Origin: an uncultured Lachnospiraceae bacterium
GTDB lineage: Bacteria > Bacillota > Clostridia > Lachnospirales > Lachnospiraceae
Length of the DNA stretch: 42,068 nt
Assembly (NCBI GenBank): GCA_946544235.1
Contig: CAMNMC010000064.1
Coordinates: 1 to 42,068, forward strand
Direction: 5' to 3'
A program made the translations under genes and the position numbers. Below are positions 17,997 through 25,881 of this stretch, one piece after another; position 1 is the stretch's first letter, and every line of letters starts with the position of its first letter. The notes below the pieces were generated by a model, which was not told the origin of the DNA, ran no database searches, and was given only the letters and a program-made list of their open reading frames with translations.

Positions 17997-18205
17997 GCAA
18001 CAAAATCTTGCTAAAAAGGCGAAAGTGTTGCCGAAGGTGTTGAAAATAGGTAGCTGGGAGGAAGAAAAAGCAACAAAAAAGAGGATAAAAGGCGAAAGTG
18101 TTGCCGAAGGTATTGAAAATAAGTGGCTGGGAGGAAGAAAAAGCAACAAAATCAGGCAAATAAGAAGAAAGTGTTGCTGAAGTGAAATAGGCAGTTGGGG
18201 AGTAT
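17997..18205. repeat. 73-bp tandem repeat, about 2.8 copies
   Basis: Units start at 17997, 18070 and 18143 (GCAACAAAA each time), an exact 73-bp period; the third is shorter and more diverged. Each unit holds GCAACA and TGTTGC about 30 bp apart, which can pair. The period is not a multiple of three and the array lies between comEC and the next gene, so it is not coding. No terminator-like T-run was seen. Confidence 0.85.
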
Positions 18206-18247
18206 CTGGAAATGGATGTTTTGATGATAAAGAAAGGGGACTATGCT

Positions 18248-19069
18248 ATGATAAAGAACAAAGAGATAGAAAATATGATGAAATTATTCCAGTATTATTA
18301 TGATAAGGTGTCGGCAGAATTAAAGGAACTTAAAAAGAAGGTGCCGGATGGAGCAAGATTGCATGCGGCAATGCATGGAAAGACATATCAGTATTACATT
18401 AGATGGAATGGAACAAAAAGAGGCAGAGAATATATAGTTAAAGAGAAAATGGAAAAGGCAAAGATTCTGGCTCAGATTGAATATTTTGAGAAATTATCAG
18501 GAAGATTGCAGAATGATATAAAATGTCTTGATAAGTTAAAGGAAACATGGTCAGGAGAACCTTTTTATTGGGTTGAGGAGAATATGAGTCGAGGAAAATA
18601 TGCCCTAGTAACACCTGTATACTGTAATGATGAGTGTTATATTCACGAATGGAAAGATCAGATATATGAAAAAAAACAATTTAAAGAGAATTCGCCTGAA
18701 TTTTACACTAGACAAGGAGTCAGAGTTCGGTCAAAATCGGAGATGATAATTGCAGACATGCTTGATGAGGTACAGATTCCATTTCTATATGAGAAACCTC
18801 TTAAGTTGGGGACGTGGACGATTCATCCTGATTTTACCTTGCTGGACATTAGTAACAGGCGTGAGATATATTGGGAACATTTTGGGATGATGGATGATAT
18901 GGATTACAGAAATGATGCTTTTTCTAAAATGGGAAAATATGAGGAGTGTGGATTCTATCAGTACGACAGATTAATCTGGACTTTTGAGACAGGAAAGCAG
19001 CCCCTTAATACAAAAGTGCTGAGAAGGATGCTTATACAACTTGCAAAAACACTTGGTTATGAAGTTTAG
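18248..19069 (+). CDS. PD-(D/E)XK nuclease-like protein
   Basis: 273-aa cytoplasmic protein of unknown role. The N-terminal half (1-130) is charged and helical, probably coiled coil (LKELKKK). Residues 158-250 look like a restriction-endonuclease fold: VRSKSEMIIADML with E165, TWTIHPDFTLLD with D195, and IYWEHFGMMDD with E210/H211, followed by YEECGFYQYDRLIWTFE. This is the D...ExH variant in which the usual lysine is replaced by histidine. The ATG at 18248 has AAAGGGGA 8 nt upstream; an in-frame ATG at 18212 lacks one. It stands alone between tandem repeats and has no restriction or modification partner, so I cannot call a defence system. Confidence 0.65.
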   Translation: MIKNKEIENMMKLFQYYYDKVSAELKELKKKVPDGARLHAAMHGKTYQYYIRWNGTKRGREYIVKEKMEKAKILAQIEYFEKLSGRLQNDIKCLDKLKETWSGEPFYWVEENMSRGKYALVTPVYCNDECYIHEWKDQIYEKKQFKENSPEFYTRQGVRVRSKSEMIIADMLDEVQIPFLYEKPLKLGTWTIHPDFTLLDISNRREIYWEHFGMMDDMDYRNDAFSKMGKYEECGFYQYDRLIWTFETGKQPLNTKVLRRMLIQLAKTLGYEV

Positions 19070-19147
19070 TGAAGGGTGGAGTAGGCATTAAGCCGAAGGT
19101 GAAGGTTCAGCCGGGAGAAAGCATTTAACCTTGAGGTACTTCAAGAA

Positions 19148-19183
19148 TTTAACACTTTAACACTTAACTTTACAGAGTATAAG
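19148..19183 (+). promoter_or_regulatory. TTTAACAC repeats and possible promoter
   Basis: Two perfect 8-bp direct repeats TTTAACAC (19148-19155, 19156-19163) and a partial third precede TATAAG (19178-19183). TTAACA within the second copy is 15 bp from TATAAG, a short spacer. This may be the promoter/operator of the kinase-like gene 40 bp downstream. Confidence 0.3.
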
Positions 19184-19223
19184 AGGATTTACTACATTAA
19201 CTTAATGAAGAGGATGATAACAC

Positions 19224-19781
19224 ATGGAAAATCAGAGTATATTTGATAAAAATGAAAAAATAACCGTATGCAAAAAAGAGTACACCATCATAAAACTGCT
19301 TGGTCATGGCAAGGGCGGCTATTCATATCTTGCTGAGGCAGAAGGTAAAGAGGTTGTATTAAAGCAGATTCATCATGAACCGTGCGATTATTATAACTTC
19401 GGAAATAAGATTGAAGCGGAGCAGCGGGATTATGAAAGGCTGCGCTCTGCCGGAGTAAGGATTCCGCAAATGATCGCGATTGATATAGAAAACGAGAGGA
19501 TCATAAAGGAATATATTGCCGGCGATACAGTATTCGATCGTGTGCGTGACGGAAAATCGGTTGGGCCATATTTGGAGCAGGTGAGGGAAATGGCCGCAAA
19601 GGCGAGGAACGCAGGTATAAATATAGATTATTTCCCTACCAACTTTGTTATTTGGGATGGCCTTATCTGGTATGTTGATTATGAATGCAATGAATATATG
19701 GATGAGTGGAATTTTGAAAACTGGGGAATAAAATACTGGTCCAGAACTCCTGAATTTGAAGAGTATCTGAACCAGCATTGA
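19224..19781 (+). CDS. Minimal protein-kinase-like phosphotransferase
   Basis: 185-aa protein with the outline of a RIO/Bud32-type small kinase. It has a glycine loop LLGHGKGGYSYLA (25-37), a candidate lysine K47 in VVLKQ, a hinge-like RIIKEYIAG (92-100), a catalytic-loop pattern D135-x4-N140 (IDYFPTNFVI) and a DFG-like D152 (WYVDYE). These key residues are present, so activity is plausible, but the protein is shorter than most kinases and the substrate is unknown; small-molecule phosphorylation is equally possible. The ATG follows GAAGAGGATGATAACAC. Its last codons (EEYLNQH and stop) form the first unit of a 41-bp tandem repeat that continues past the gene. Confidence 0.65.
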   Translation: MENQSIFDKNEKITVCKKEYTIIKLLGHGKGGYSYLAEAEGKEVVLKQIHHEPCDYYNFGNKIEAEQRDYERLRSAGVRIPQMIAIDIENERIIKEYIAGDTVFDRVRDGKSVGPYLEQVREMAAKARNAGINIDYFPTNFVIWDGLIWYVDYECNEYMDEWNFENWGIKYWSRTPEFEEYLNQH

Positions 19782-19921
19782 TCTGGCGGTATTTATCAGA
19801 AGAATATCTGAACCGGCATTGATCTGGCGGTATTTATCAGAAGAATATCTGAACTGGTATTGATCTGGCGGTATTTATCAGAAGAGTATCTGAACCGGTA
19901 TTAATATCGCCGTATTTATAA
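19758..19921. repeat. 41-bp tandem repeat, four copies, overlapping a gene end
   Basis: Units start at 19758, 19799, 19840 and 19881 with GAAGA(G/A)TATCTGA, an exact 41-bp period with few substitutions. The first unit is the last eight codons of the kinase-like gene, including its stop, plus downstream bases. Each unit can form a small TCAGA/TCTGA hairpin across its junction. Because the stop is in unit one, copy changes do not alter the protein. Confidence 0.88.
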
Positions 19922-19964
19922 TAGCAGTTTTATTGAAGGGGCATTTTAATTGCAGTGGTGTTTT

Positions 19965-20156
19965 TTATTCCCAGAACAGCTCGTCAAGGGTTTTGTTTAA
20001 AGCCTTGCAAATACTGATGCACAGGTTGATGGTCGGGTTATAGTCACCCTTTTCGATTGCGTTGATCGTCTGTCTTGACACCCCGACCTTTTTTGCAAGC
20101 TGCTCTTGAGAGAGGTCGAGAGCAGCGCGGGCTGATTTAAGCTTCAGATTCTTCAT
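19965..20156 (-). CDS. XRE-family helix-turn-helix regulator
   Basis: 63-aa Cro/CI-type DNA-binding protein made almost entirely of the HTH_3 domain: ARAALDLSQEQLAKKVGVSR then QTINAIEKGDYNPTINLCISICKALN, with the LDELF ending seen in the YozG-like family. The ATG at 20156 is 8 nt after AGAGGGG; upstream in-frame starts lie on or before the ribosome site. It overlaps the 3' end of the membrane-protein gene by 20 bp. Such regulator/membrane pairs are common in Firmicutes and probably control their own expression; the signal is unknown. Confidence 0.92.
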   Translation of the reverse strand: MKNLKLKSARAALDLSQEQLAKKVGVSRQTINAIEKGDYNPTINLCISICKALNKTLDELFWE

Positions 20157-20673
20157 CAACATCACCCCTCTTGTCAATCATTCTCTTAATGAACATTTCT
20201 ATAACAATTATTGTTCCGAGTGCGCCGACAGCAAGACTCAGGGCAGTAACCTGCAGCTTGTCATTTTCGACCATCTTTCCGCTTGTGAGGGATGTTAATC
20301 CTATAAAAAGATTAAAAAGGCTTGTAGATAATATCACGGCAACACATCTTTTGAATTCTGTATTAAGTTCAACGTAGGCGTTCTGCCATACACAATAGCT
20401 GATATGTATCAGTATTCCTATCAGCGCCGGGCCGAAGAAGAGCATATCACCAAGGAATTTCTTTGTATCTCCCTTGATAACAAATGGTATCACGCAGTAT
20501 ATGATAAGCGTTGTGTAGAACGCATACATATATCCGCGCCCTCTTATAACGCGCTGCCTTTCATCGTACTTTGGAAGGGCATTGCCATCATTATGTACGG
20601 ATTTACATATGATGATCGATAGTAAGATAGTAAAAAATACAGTTATTATAAGAATTGTTACTCCGAGTTTCAT
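20137..20673 (-). CDS. Four-helix membrane protein, XRE partner
   Basis: 178-aa integral membrane protein with four hydrophobic segments (about 4-25, 48-66, 78-95 and 110-128/140-160) and a PKYDERQRVIRGRGYMYAF motif after the first. The YDERQ sequence followed by a charged stretch and aromatic helix is typical of membrane partners of small XRE regulators (DUF2178/DUF3796-like). AGGAGGATAAA precedes the ATG. It is the first gene of the pair, with the promoter at 20810-20836. Function is unknown. The C-terminus DKRGDVDEESEA overlaps the regulator start. Confidence 0.75.
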   Translation of the reverse strand: MKLGVTILIITVFFTILLSIIICKSVHNDGNALPKYDERQRVIRGRGYMYAFYTTLIIYCVIPFVIKGDTKKFLGDMLFFGPALIGILIHISYCVWQNAYVELNTEFKRCVAVILSTSLFNLFIGLTSLTSGKMVENDKLQVTALSLAVGALGTIIVIEMFIKRMIDKRGDVDEESEA

Positions 20674-20809
20674 TTTATCCTCCTGTTCCTTGCCACGTGT
20701 TTCCGGTTTCGTGTCACTTGCTAAGTGTTTCCTGTTACGAGTCTCCTGTTCTTTGACTGTTCCGTGTTACACCTTTTTATTGAGCCTTTTGCGTTTATCT
20801 TGGACATAT

Positions 20810-20836
20810 AGTATATCATATTAATCACAATGTCAA
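20810..20836 (-). promoter_or_regulatory. Promoter of the membrane protein/XRE pair
   Basis: On the minus strand a perfect TTGACA (20836-20831) is 15 bp from TATACT (20815-20810); TACTAT two bases on gives a 17-bp spacer. The leader of about 130 nt holds several GGAACA/AACAGGA-like words and a CACTT-gct-AAGTG palindrome. Confidence 0.6.
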
Positions 20837-20956
20837 GTATATTTTACATATCGGCACTAATATGCTGAGTTGTAATCCGTAATCCGAGGTGGCTGAGTTA
20901 TAATCTGAGGTGTAAACAGTAAATGGTCTGCCGGCGACATCACTGAAATATGAATA

Positions 20957-20985
20957 TTTACATTTCAAATTGGAAGGTGTACAAT
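20957..20985 (+). promoter_or_regulatory. Upstream promoter of the CAGA-repeat unit
   Basis: TTTACA (20957-20962, 5 of 6) and TACAAT (20980-20985, 5 of 6) have a 17-bp spacer. Transcription would start near 20992 and run through the CAGA repeat to the terminator at 21236-21277. Confidence 0.5.
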
Positions 20986-21077
20986 GTGATACAGTTATTT
21001 GTTTGATTTGATTGACTCAGCAGCTTGCTCAACTTATGTTCAAAATGCTGAATGCGGGCTGTGTACAGATTTGGAGC

Positions 21078-21107
21078 TTGACAAGGCATGGAAACAGAAA
21101 GTAGAAT
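21078..21107 (+). promoter_or_regulatory. Promoter abutting the CAGA repeat
   Basis: TTGACA (21078-21083, perfect) and TAGAAT (21102-21107, 5 of 6) have an 18-bp spacer. The predicted start falls at about 21114, the first bases of the CAGA tract, so the repeat would form the 5' end of the RNA. Confidence 0.55.
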
Positions 21108-21111
21108 CTTT

Positions 21112-21276
<165 letters not shown>

Positions 21277-21277
<1 letters not shown>

Positions 21278-21325
21278 AACAGTAAATTGAGTTCCTGTTA
21301 TATAATAACGTTCCGCTCAGGATGC
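21277..21325. repeat. Terminator-linked dispersed repeat, copy A
   Basis: TAACAG (21277-21282), the 15-mer GTTCCTGTTATATAA (21291-21305) and GGATGC (21320-21325) occur with nearly the same spacing at 36728-36772, again right after an ACGTCT/AGACGT terminator. TAACAG and CTGTTA can pair. Function unknown. Confidence 0.6.
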
Positions 21326-21475
21326 ATCCCGGCGCGATGAGTAGACAGTTGCCGATGACAACACGCGCCTCGTGCGAAGCGTGTGGCAAGCGGCATACTT
21401 TGTCATGGTGCAATATAAAATGAACTACGTATACTTTGTCAAGTATATGAATATAAAAAGAAAGAGGGAGAAGAT
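21326..21475 (+). promoter_or_regulatory. Structured leader with duplicated segment
   Basis: Upstream of the solute-binding fusion gene, TTGCC and ACACGC can pair with GCGTGT and GGCAA (about 21353-21389). A diverged direct repeat follows: (C/T)ATACTTTGTCA at 21394-21405 and 21430-21441, each trailed by AATATAAAA (21412 and 21450). The promoter is not clear; the TATAAAA words may be -10 elements. Confidence 0.4.
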
Positions 21476-23902
21476 ATGAGAAAGAAAAAAATCTTCAAGG
21501 TAACAGCAGCAGTATTTGCTCTTATTGCCGTTCTCTGCATTTCAGGTGCGGTAGATGTGAGCAGCTATCTCAGTAGCACGAACGGTGTTTATGCAGCCGG
21601 ATCGACTGATACGAGAACAGGCGTATATCAGGCAAAATACACTGCAAACGGAAAGACCACCACAGAGTGGTGCTATCTGAAAAACGGTAAAGTTCAGTAC
21701 AGCTATACCGGTTTTGCGAGCAATGCAAACGGCTGGTGGTATGTGGAAAAAGGTAAGGTAACATTCAAGAAGAATGATGTTATCAAGGGAACCGTAAAGG
21801 GTCAGAGCGGCTGGTGGTTTGTAAAGGGCAGCAAGGTTCAGTTTGTAAATTCTGTTGAGAAGAACTCACTTGGCTGGTGGAAGATCACAAATGGAAAGGC
21901 TGACTTTAACTACACGGGTATTGCCAAGAATGCAAATGGCTGGTGGTACTGCAAAAACGGTAAGGTACAGTTCATCAATTCTGTAGAGCAGAATGCAAAT
22001 GGCTGGTGGTGCATACAGAAAGGTAAGGTTAATTTCAACTTTACAGGTTTTGCCAAAAATGCAAATGGCTGGTGGTACTGCAAGAATGGTAAGGTAGATT
22101 TTAATAAGAAGGACGTTCTTAAGGGAACTGTAAACGGCAAGAGTGCATGGTGGTTTGTAAGCGGCGGCAAGGTTCAATTTATTAATTCTGTAGAGAAGAA
22201 CAGCACCGGCTGGTGGTGCATACAGAAAGGTAAGGTTAATTTTAATTATACAGGATTTGCAAAGAACTCAAGCGGCTGGTGGTACTGCAAGGGCGGTAAG
22301 GTTGATTTCGGGAAAACCGATGTGATAAAAGGAACCGTCAAAAGCCAGAGCGGCTGGTGGAAGGTCACAAAAGGCAAGGTTGATCTGAATTACACCGGTC
22401 TTGCCAAAAATTCAAATGGCATGTGGTATGTTGAAAAAGGTATTGTTAAGCAGGGTAAATTAGGCGTATGCAAGTATAGTGGAAGCTGGTATTATGTTAA
22501 CAATGGCAAGGTTGATTATAGTTATAATGGAACAGTTTCACTAAGTAATGGTAAAAGTGTAACTATCAAAAAGGGAAAGGTAACAAGCGCATTATCGTCG
22601 TCGGCTGTATTTCTTGCTATAAAAACAAACAGTGTCAAATCATCTGACGGTAAGGTAAGTGTGAATCTGGACAATATCAAAAAAATATATATTTATTCAT
22701 ATAATTCCGAATTCGAGAAGGTTCTGGACATATTGCTTGAAGAATATCCAAAATTGAAGGGTTATGTTGAGTATCGTAACCTGGATATGAGTGGAGCCAA
22801 TAATGGATATTACGATGCGGTAAATTCTACTTTAGATAATTCTAAGAGCAGTTATTATCCGTCGATTTTTGTCTGTGATTGCGACTGGGTTAGTTATGAA
22901 ATTACTAATAAGAATGTAATTCCGCTTTCTTCGATAGGTATCACTGACAGTATGTATGCTGATGCATATGGTTTTACAAAGGAGATCGCCACTAACAACG
23001 GAAAGCTCATGGCGGCTTCATGGATGGCATGTCCGGGTGTATACCTGTACAGAAGAGATATAGCAAAATCGGTATTCGGGGTTTCAAGTCCGGAAGATGT
23101 TCAGGAGCTTGTCAAAGATTGGAGTTCATTTTTTACAGCGGCTGAGAAGCTCAAGAAAGCAGGAAAATATATCGTTTCATGTCCGAATGATATCAGATAT
23201 GCTGTGTTGGCTACAAAAAAGCAGCCATGGATTGATGATAGCTACAGCAAGCTTACACTTGATTCATCAGTATCAAATTATCTTAAGTATGCAAAGAAGC
23301 TTTATGATAATGGTTATGCAAAAGATGTAGACGGTATTATGTGGAATGGATCATGGTATGATAATATGGCATCAAATGATGTTTTCAGTTACTTCGGATC
23401 AACATGGTTCATGGGGACACTTAAAAGTTATTGTGGCAGCACATATGGCAAATGGGGAGCTTGTGCGGGTCCATCTGCTTATGTTTGGGGCGGCTCATAC
23501 CTTATGGTAGGTAAGAATACGCCATGTCCGGAGCTCTGTAAATTTATAATACATGAGCTTTGCTGTGACTCAGAGTTTATGTATACTGTTGCTACAAATG
23601 AGAACAACTATGATTTTATTAACAATAAAAAGACAAATGCAAAGCTGATCAAAAACAATGTGGCAATGCAAAATTATACAGGATCGACAGTCAATGAACT
23701 GCTGGGCGGACAGAGTATTATTAAGCTTTACGATGAGGTGGCTAAAAAAGCTCATCTGAAATACGAAACACCTGCTGACGCAACGATTATTAGTTGTATA
23801 TACGAATATGAGTGGGATTACTATCGTGGACAAGAAAGCTTATCAGATACGATGCAATTAATGGAAGAGAAATTGTGCAATTGGCTGGGCATTGATCATT
23901 GA
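21476..23902 (+). CDS. Secreted WW-repeat / solute-binding fusion protein
   Basis: 808-aa exported protein. A signal peptide (about 1-41, basic start MRKKKIFK, hydrophobic core, cut near VYAAG) is followed by 13 repeats of about 20-25 aa (46-375) with the core xGWWYxxxGKVxFxxxG, like the choline/glucan-binding style wall repeats of Lachnospiraceae. The C-terminal 430 residues look like an ABC family-1 extracellular solute-binding protein: KKIYIYSYNSEFEKVLDILL opening, a PSIFVCDCDWV strand, WMACPGVYLYRRDIA, and AYVWGGSYLMVGKN. It has no lipobox and no adjacent permease or ATPase genes. AGAGGGAGAAG precedes the ATG, and it has its own terminator. Tethering a binding protein to the wall by repeats is unusual; ligand unknown. 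Confidence 0.82.
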   Translation: MRKKKIFKVTAAVFALIAVLCISGAVDVSSYLSSTNGVYAAGSTDTRTGVYQAKYTANGKTTTEWCYLKNGKVQYSYTGFASNANGWWYVEKGKVTFKKNDVIKGTVKGQSGWWFVKGSKVQFVNSVEKNSLGWWKITNGKADFNYTGIAKNANGWWYCKNGKVQFINSVEQNANGWWCIQKGKVNFNFTGFAKNANGWWYCKNGKVDFNKKDVLKGTVNGKSAWWFVSGGKVQFINSVEKNSTGWWCIQKGKVNFNYTGFAKNSSGWWYCKGGKVDFGKTDVIKGTVKSQSGWWKVTKGKVDLNYTGLAKNSNGMWYVEKGIVKQGKLGVCKYSGSWYYVNNGKVDYSYNGTVSLSNGKSVTIKKGKVTSALSSSAVFLAIKTNSVKSSDGKVSVNLDNIKKIYIYSYNSEFEKVLDILLEEYPKLKGYVEYRNLDMSGANNGYYDAVNSTLDNSKSSYYPSIFVCDCDWVSYEITNKNVIPLSSIGITDSMYADAYGFTKEIATNNGKLMAASWMACPGVYLYRRDIAKSVFGVSSPEDVQELVKDWSSFFTAAEKLKKAGKYIVSCPNDIRYAVLATKKQPWIDDSYSKLTLDSSVSNYLKYAKKLYDNGYAKDVDGIMWNGSWYDNMASNDVFSYFGSTWFMGTLKSYCGSTYGKWGACAGPSAYVWGGSYLMVGKNTPCPELCKFIIHELCCDSEFMYTVATNENNYDFINNKKTNAKLIKNNVAMQNYTGSTVNELLGGQSIIKLYDEVAKKAHLKYETPADATIISCIYEYEWDYYRGQESLSDTMQLMEEKLCNWLGIDH

Positions 23903-23951
23903 TTAAATTATAAGATGACAGGGATTTTCCGTCACCAATAGAATAAAAAAT

Positions 23952-24006
23952 AAGGAGCAGGAGTCGGAGACTGCCATTATCCGGCGGTACACCTGCTCCT
24001 TTTTTG
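23952..24006 (+). terminator. Rho-independent terminator of the fusion gene
   Basis: AAGGAGCAGG (23952-23961) pairs with CCTGCTCCTT (23992-24001) and is followed by a T-run to 24006. Confidence 0.85.
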
Positions 24007-24042
24007 CAACCTTAAACAAAGCATAACAGAATGTGGTGCTGA

Positions 24043-24192
24043 AACTTTAGAGGAGAGAATGAGTTCCTTGAGGCGAAGGAGCTGGATTTTATGCATTTTG
24101 TGCAGGATGTGGATGAGATAGGAAGTATTAATCCATCGGCGACATGTTTTGTTCTTGTAAGGAAAATCATTTCTGATATAATGAGAATATAG
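24043..24192 (+). pseudogene. Possible coding remnant, 49 codons
   Basis: An open frame from just after a TGA (24040-24042) to TAG (24190-24192) reads like real protein (ending ATCFVLVRKIISDIMRI) but has no start codon near its 5' end except an internal ATG at 24091. It may be the eroded tail of a gene. The promoter at 24155-24182 lies within it. Weak call. Confidence 0.2.
24155..24182 (+). promoter_or_regulatory. Promoter of zinc-ribbon/DUF3737 genes
   Basis: TTGTAA (24155-24160, 4 of 6) and a perfect TATAAT (24177-24182) have a 16-bp spacer, 66 bp before the zinc-ribbon gene. Confidence 0.6.
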
Positions 24193-24248
24193 TTACACAG
24201 TGGAAATATCGTGAGTTTTGGAGTGAAATATCGAGAGGGGAGAAGGCT

Positions 24249-24878
24249 ATGTTTTGTGCCGGATGTGGAAATCAGATACCTGATGGTGCATCCTTCTGTA
24301 TAGTGTGCGGAAGGCCTGTTACCGGTGCCTTCAATGCATATCCTTCTTATCAGTGGGCTGCTCGGGGAAATCAGCCGGATCTTGGAGCACGAAAAATGGC
24401 ACTGTATTTCATTTTCAGTATTTTCATGATAGTTCCGGTAATTGAGCTTATAGTTGCCCAGGTAATCTGGAATAAAACGTCTGTCAGGATAGCTTACAAG
24501 ATATATCAGATGTTACGAAAAGGCGATGACAACGATAATATAGCCAGGCTGCGTGTTCTGGCAATGATACTGGCAGCAGTCGTTATCGGATTGTTTGTTA
24601 TATTTATGATTGGAATGTGCTTACTTAAATCTGCCCGACCGGTGTTCTTTATGTTCATCATGATATCAAACTATGCTGCTACGATTGCTTTTATAATTTT
24701 TATTATGAGTATTAAACCTAAAAACATGTATCTGAAGAATTATAATGGCGTAATTCCTTTTAAGGAAATAAGCCTGATAGTCATAGCGATAACGGCGTTT
24801 TATCTGGTGTTTACGATCTGGGGAACATGGCTGGCAAAGAGTCTGAAGAAATACGGAGTATTCTCGGTAAAAAGATAG
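24249..24878 (+). CDS. Zinc-ribbon membrane protein
   Basis: 209-aa protein. An N-terminal zinc ribbon (MFCAGCGNQIPDGASFCIVCG) has two CxxC pairs (C3/C6 and C17/C20). A linker to residue 50 is followed by four hydrophobic segments (about 50-72, 101-127, 130-153 and 173-196). AGAGGGGAGAAGGCT precedes the ATG. Proteins of this kind are common in Firmicutes and mostly uncharacterised; the ribbon faces the cytoplasm if standard topology holds. It is probably co-transcribed with the DUF3737 gene 18 bp downstream. Confidence 0.78.
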   Translation: MFCAGCGNQIPDGASFCIVCGRPVTGAFNAYPSYQWAARGNQPDLGARKMALYFIFSIFMIVPVIELIVAQVIWNKTSVRIAYKIYQMLRKGDDNDNIARLRVLAMILAAVVIGLFVIFMIGMCLLKSARPVFFMFIMISNYAATIAFIIFIMSIKPKNMYLKNYNGVIPFKEISLIVIAITAFYLVFTIWGTWLAKSLKKYGVFSVKR

Positions 24879-24895
24879 AAATATAAGAGGTATTT

Positions 24896-25732
24896 ATGGA
24901 TTTAGTTATTATGAATCAATCATTTGACGCTGAGAGAGCGTTGTACGGTAGCGATGGGATCACGCTTGTGGAATGCAGGATCGAAGGGCCGGCTGACGGC
25001 GAGAGTGCTCTGAAGGAGAGCAGGAATATTGAAGTCAGAAACTGTTATTTTGATCTCAGATATCCTTTCTGGCATGATACAAACCTGAAGATCGTTGAGA
25101 GTGTTATGACGGAAAAATGCAGGGCACCCCTCTGGTATTCGAAGAATATTGAGATCAGAGGAACTAATCTCTTCGGAGTTAAGGCACTTCGTGAGTGCTC
25201 GGATGCCACGATTGCAGACAGCAGCATTATTTCTCCTGAATTCGGATGGTCGGTAAAGCATATCAAAATGCATGATACATCTGTTGAAGGCGAGTATTTC
25301 ATGATGAGATCGGAAGAAATGGACTTTGAAAAGGTCAGTCTGAAAGGGAAATACTCCTTCCAGTATATTAAGGATGCTGTTTTTGATAACTGTGAGTTCG
25401 ATACAAAGGATGCTTTCTGGCATGCGACTAATGTGGTTGTCAGAAACTCCGTTATAAAGGGCGAGTATCTCGCGTGGTACTGCGATAATGTAACCTTTAT
25501 AAACTGTGTGATCTCGGGAACGCAGCCGTTCTGCTATTGCAGAAATCTGAAGCTTATCAATTGTGAGATGAATGAAGCTGATCTTGCTTTTGAAAAATCT
25601 GAGGTGGAGGCAGAGATAACAACACCTGTGATCAGTATTAAAAATCCTACGAAAGGCACGATAAAAGTTCCAAGTGTCGGTGAGATTATCATGGATGACC
25701 CTGAGGCGAGGGGAGAAATAATTACAGGATAG
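24896..25732 (+). CDS. DUF3737 right-handed beta-helix protein
   Basis: 278-aa DUF3737-family protein (YbgB-like). It is built of repeating short strands such as VECRIEG, VRNCYFD, VESVMTE and FINCVISG, typical of a parallel beta-helix. Conserved family features are the early ESALKESRNIEV and the paired FWHDTNL / FWHATNV and WYSKN / WYCDN turns. There is no signal peptide, so it is cytoplasmic. Role unknown in all members. GAGGTATTT precedes the ATG. It closes the two-gene unit, followed by a strong terminator. Confidence 0.87.
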   Translation: MDLVIMNQSFDAERALYGSDGITLVECRIEGPADGESALKESRNIEVRNCYFDLRYPFWHDTNLKIVESVMTEKCRAPLWYSKNIEIRGTNLFGVKALRECSDATIADSSIISPEFGWSVKHIKMHDTSVEGEYFMMRSEEMDFEKVSLKGKYSFQYIKDAVFDNCEFDTKDAFWHATNVVVRNSVIKGEYLAWYCDNVTFINCVISGTQPFCYCRNLKLINCEMNEADLAFEKSEVEAEITTPVISIKNPTKGTIKVPSVGEIIMDDPEARGEIITG

Positions 25733-25770
25733 TTAAAACATCATATAATACTAATATAATATGAATGCGA

Positions 25771-25823
25771 AACACTTCGGATCGTCATGAAATTGAAATA
25801 TAACGATCTGAAGTGTTTTTTTT
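25771..25823 (+). terminator. Rho-independent terminator after DUF3737
   Basis: A 15-bp stem with one mismatch (25771-25785 with 25803-25817) is followed by eight or more T. Confidence 0.85.
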
Positions 25824-25829
25824 GCATAA

Positions 25830-25865
25830 ATAATTGGAAACATAATTGGAAACATAATGGGAAAC
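25830..25865. repeat. Three 12-bp tandem repeats
   Basis: ATAATTGGAAAC occurs at 25830 and 25842 and ATAATGGGAAAC at 25854. Confidence 0.85.
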
Positions 25866-25881
25866 CATATTCTCATCATAC

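Noticed and set aside
17997..19921. CRISPR arrays
   Set aside because: The 73-bp and 41-bp arrays are head-to-tail with no unique spacers, and no cas genes are present.
18248..20673. Complete restriction-modification or toxin-antitoxin system
   Set aside because: No methyltransferase or helicase accompanies the nuclease-like protein, and the XRE gene is paired with a membrane protein typical of housekeeping regulator pairs, not with a toxin.
21866..22177. Minus-strand frames over the WW repeats (also 27008-27346)
   Set aside because: They are mirror translations of the repeated coding units, not genes.
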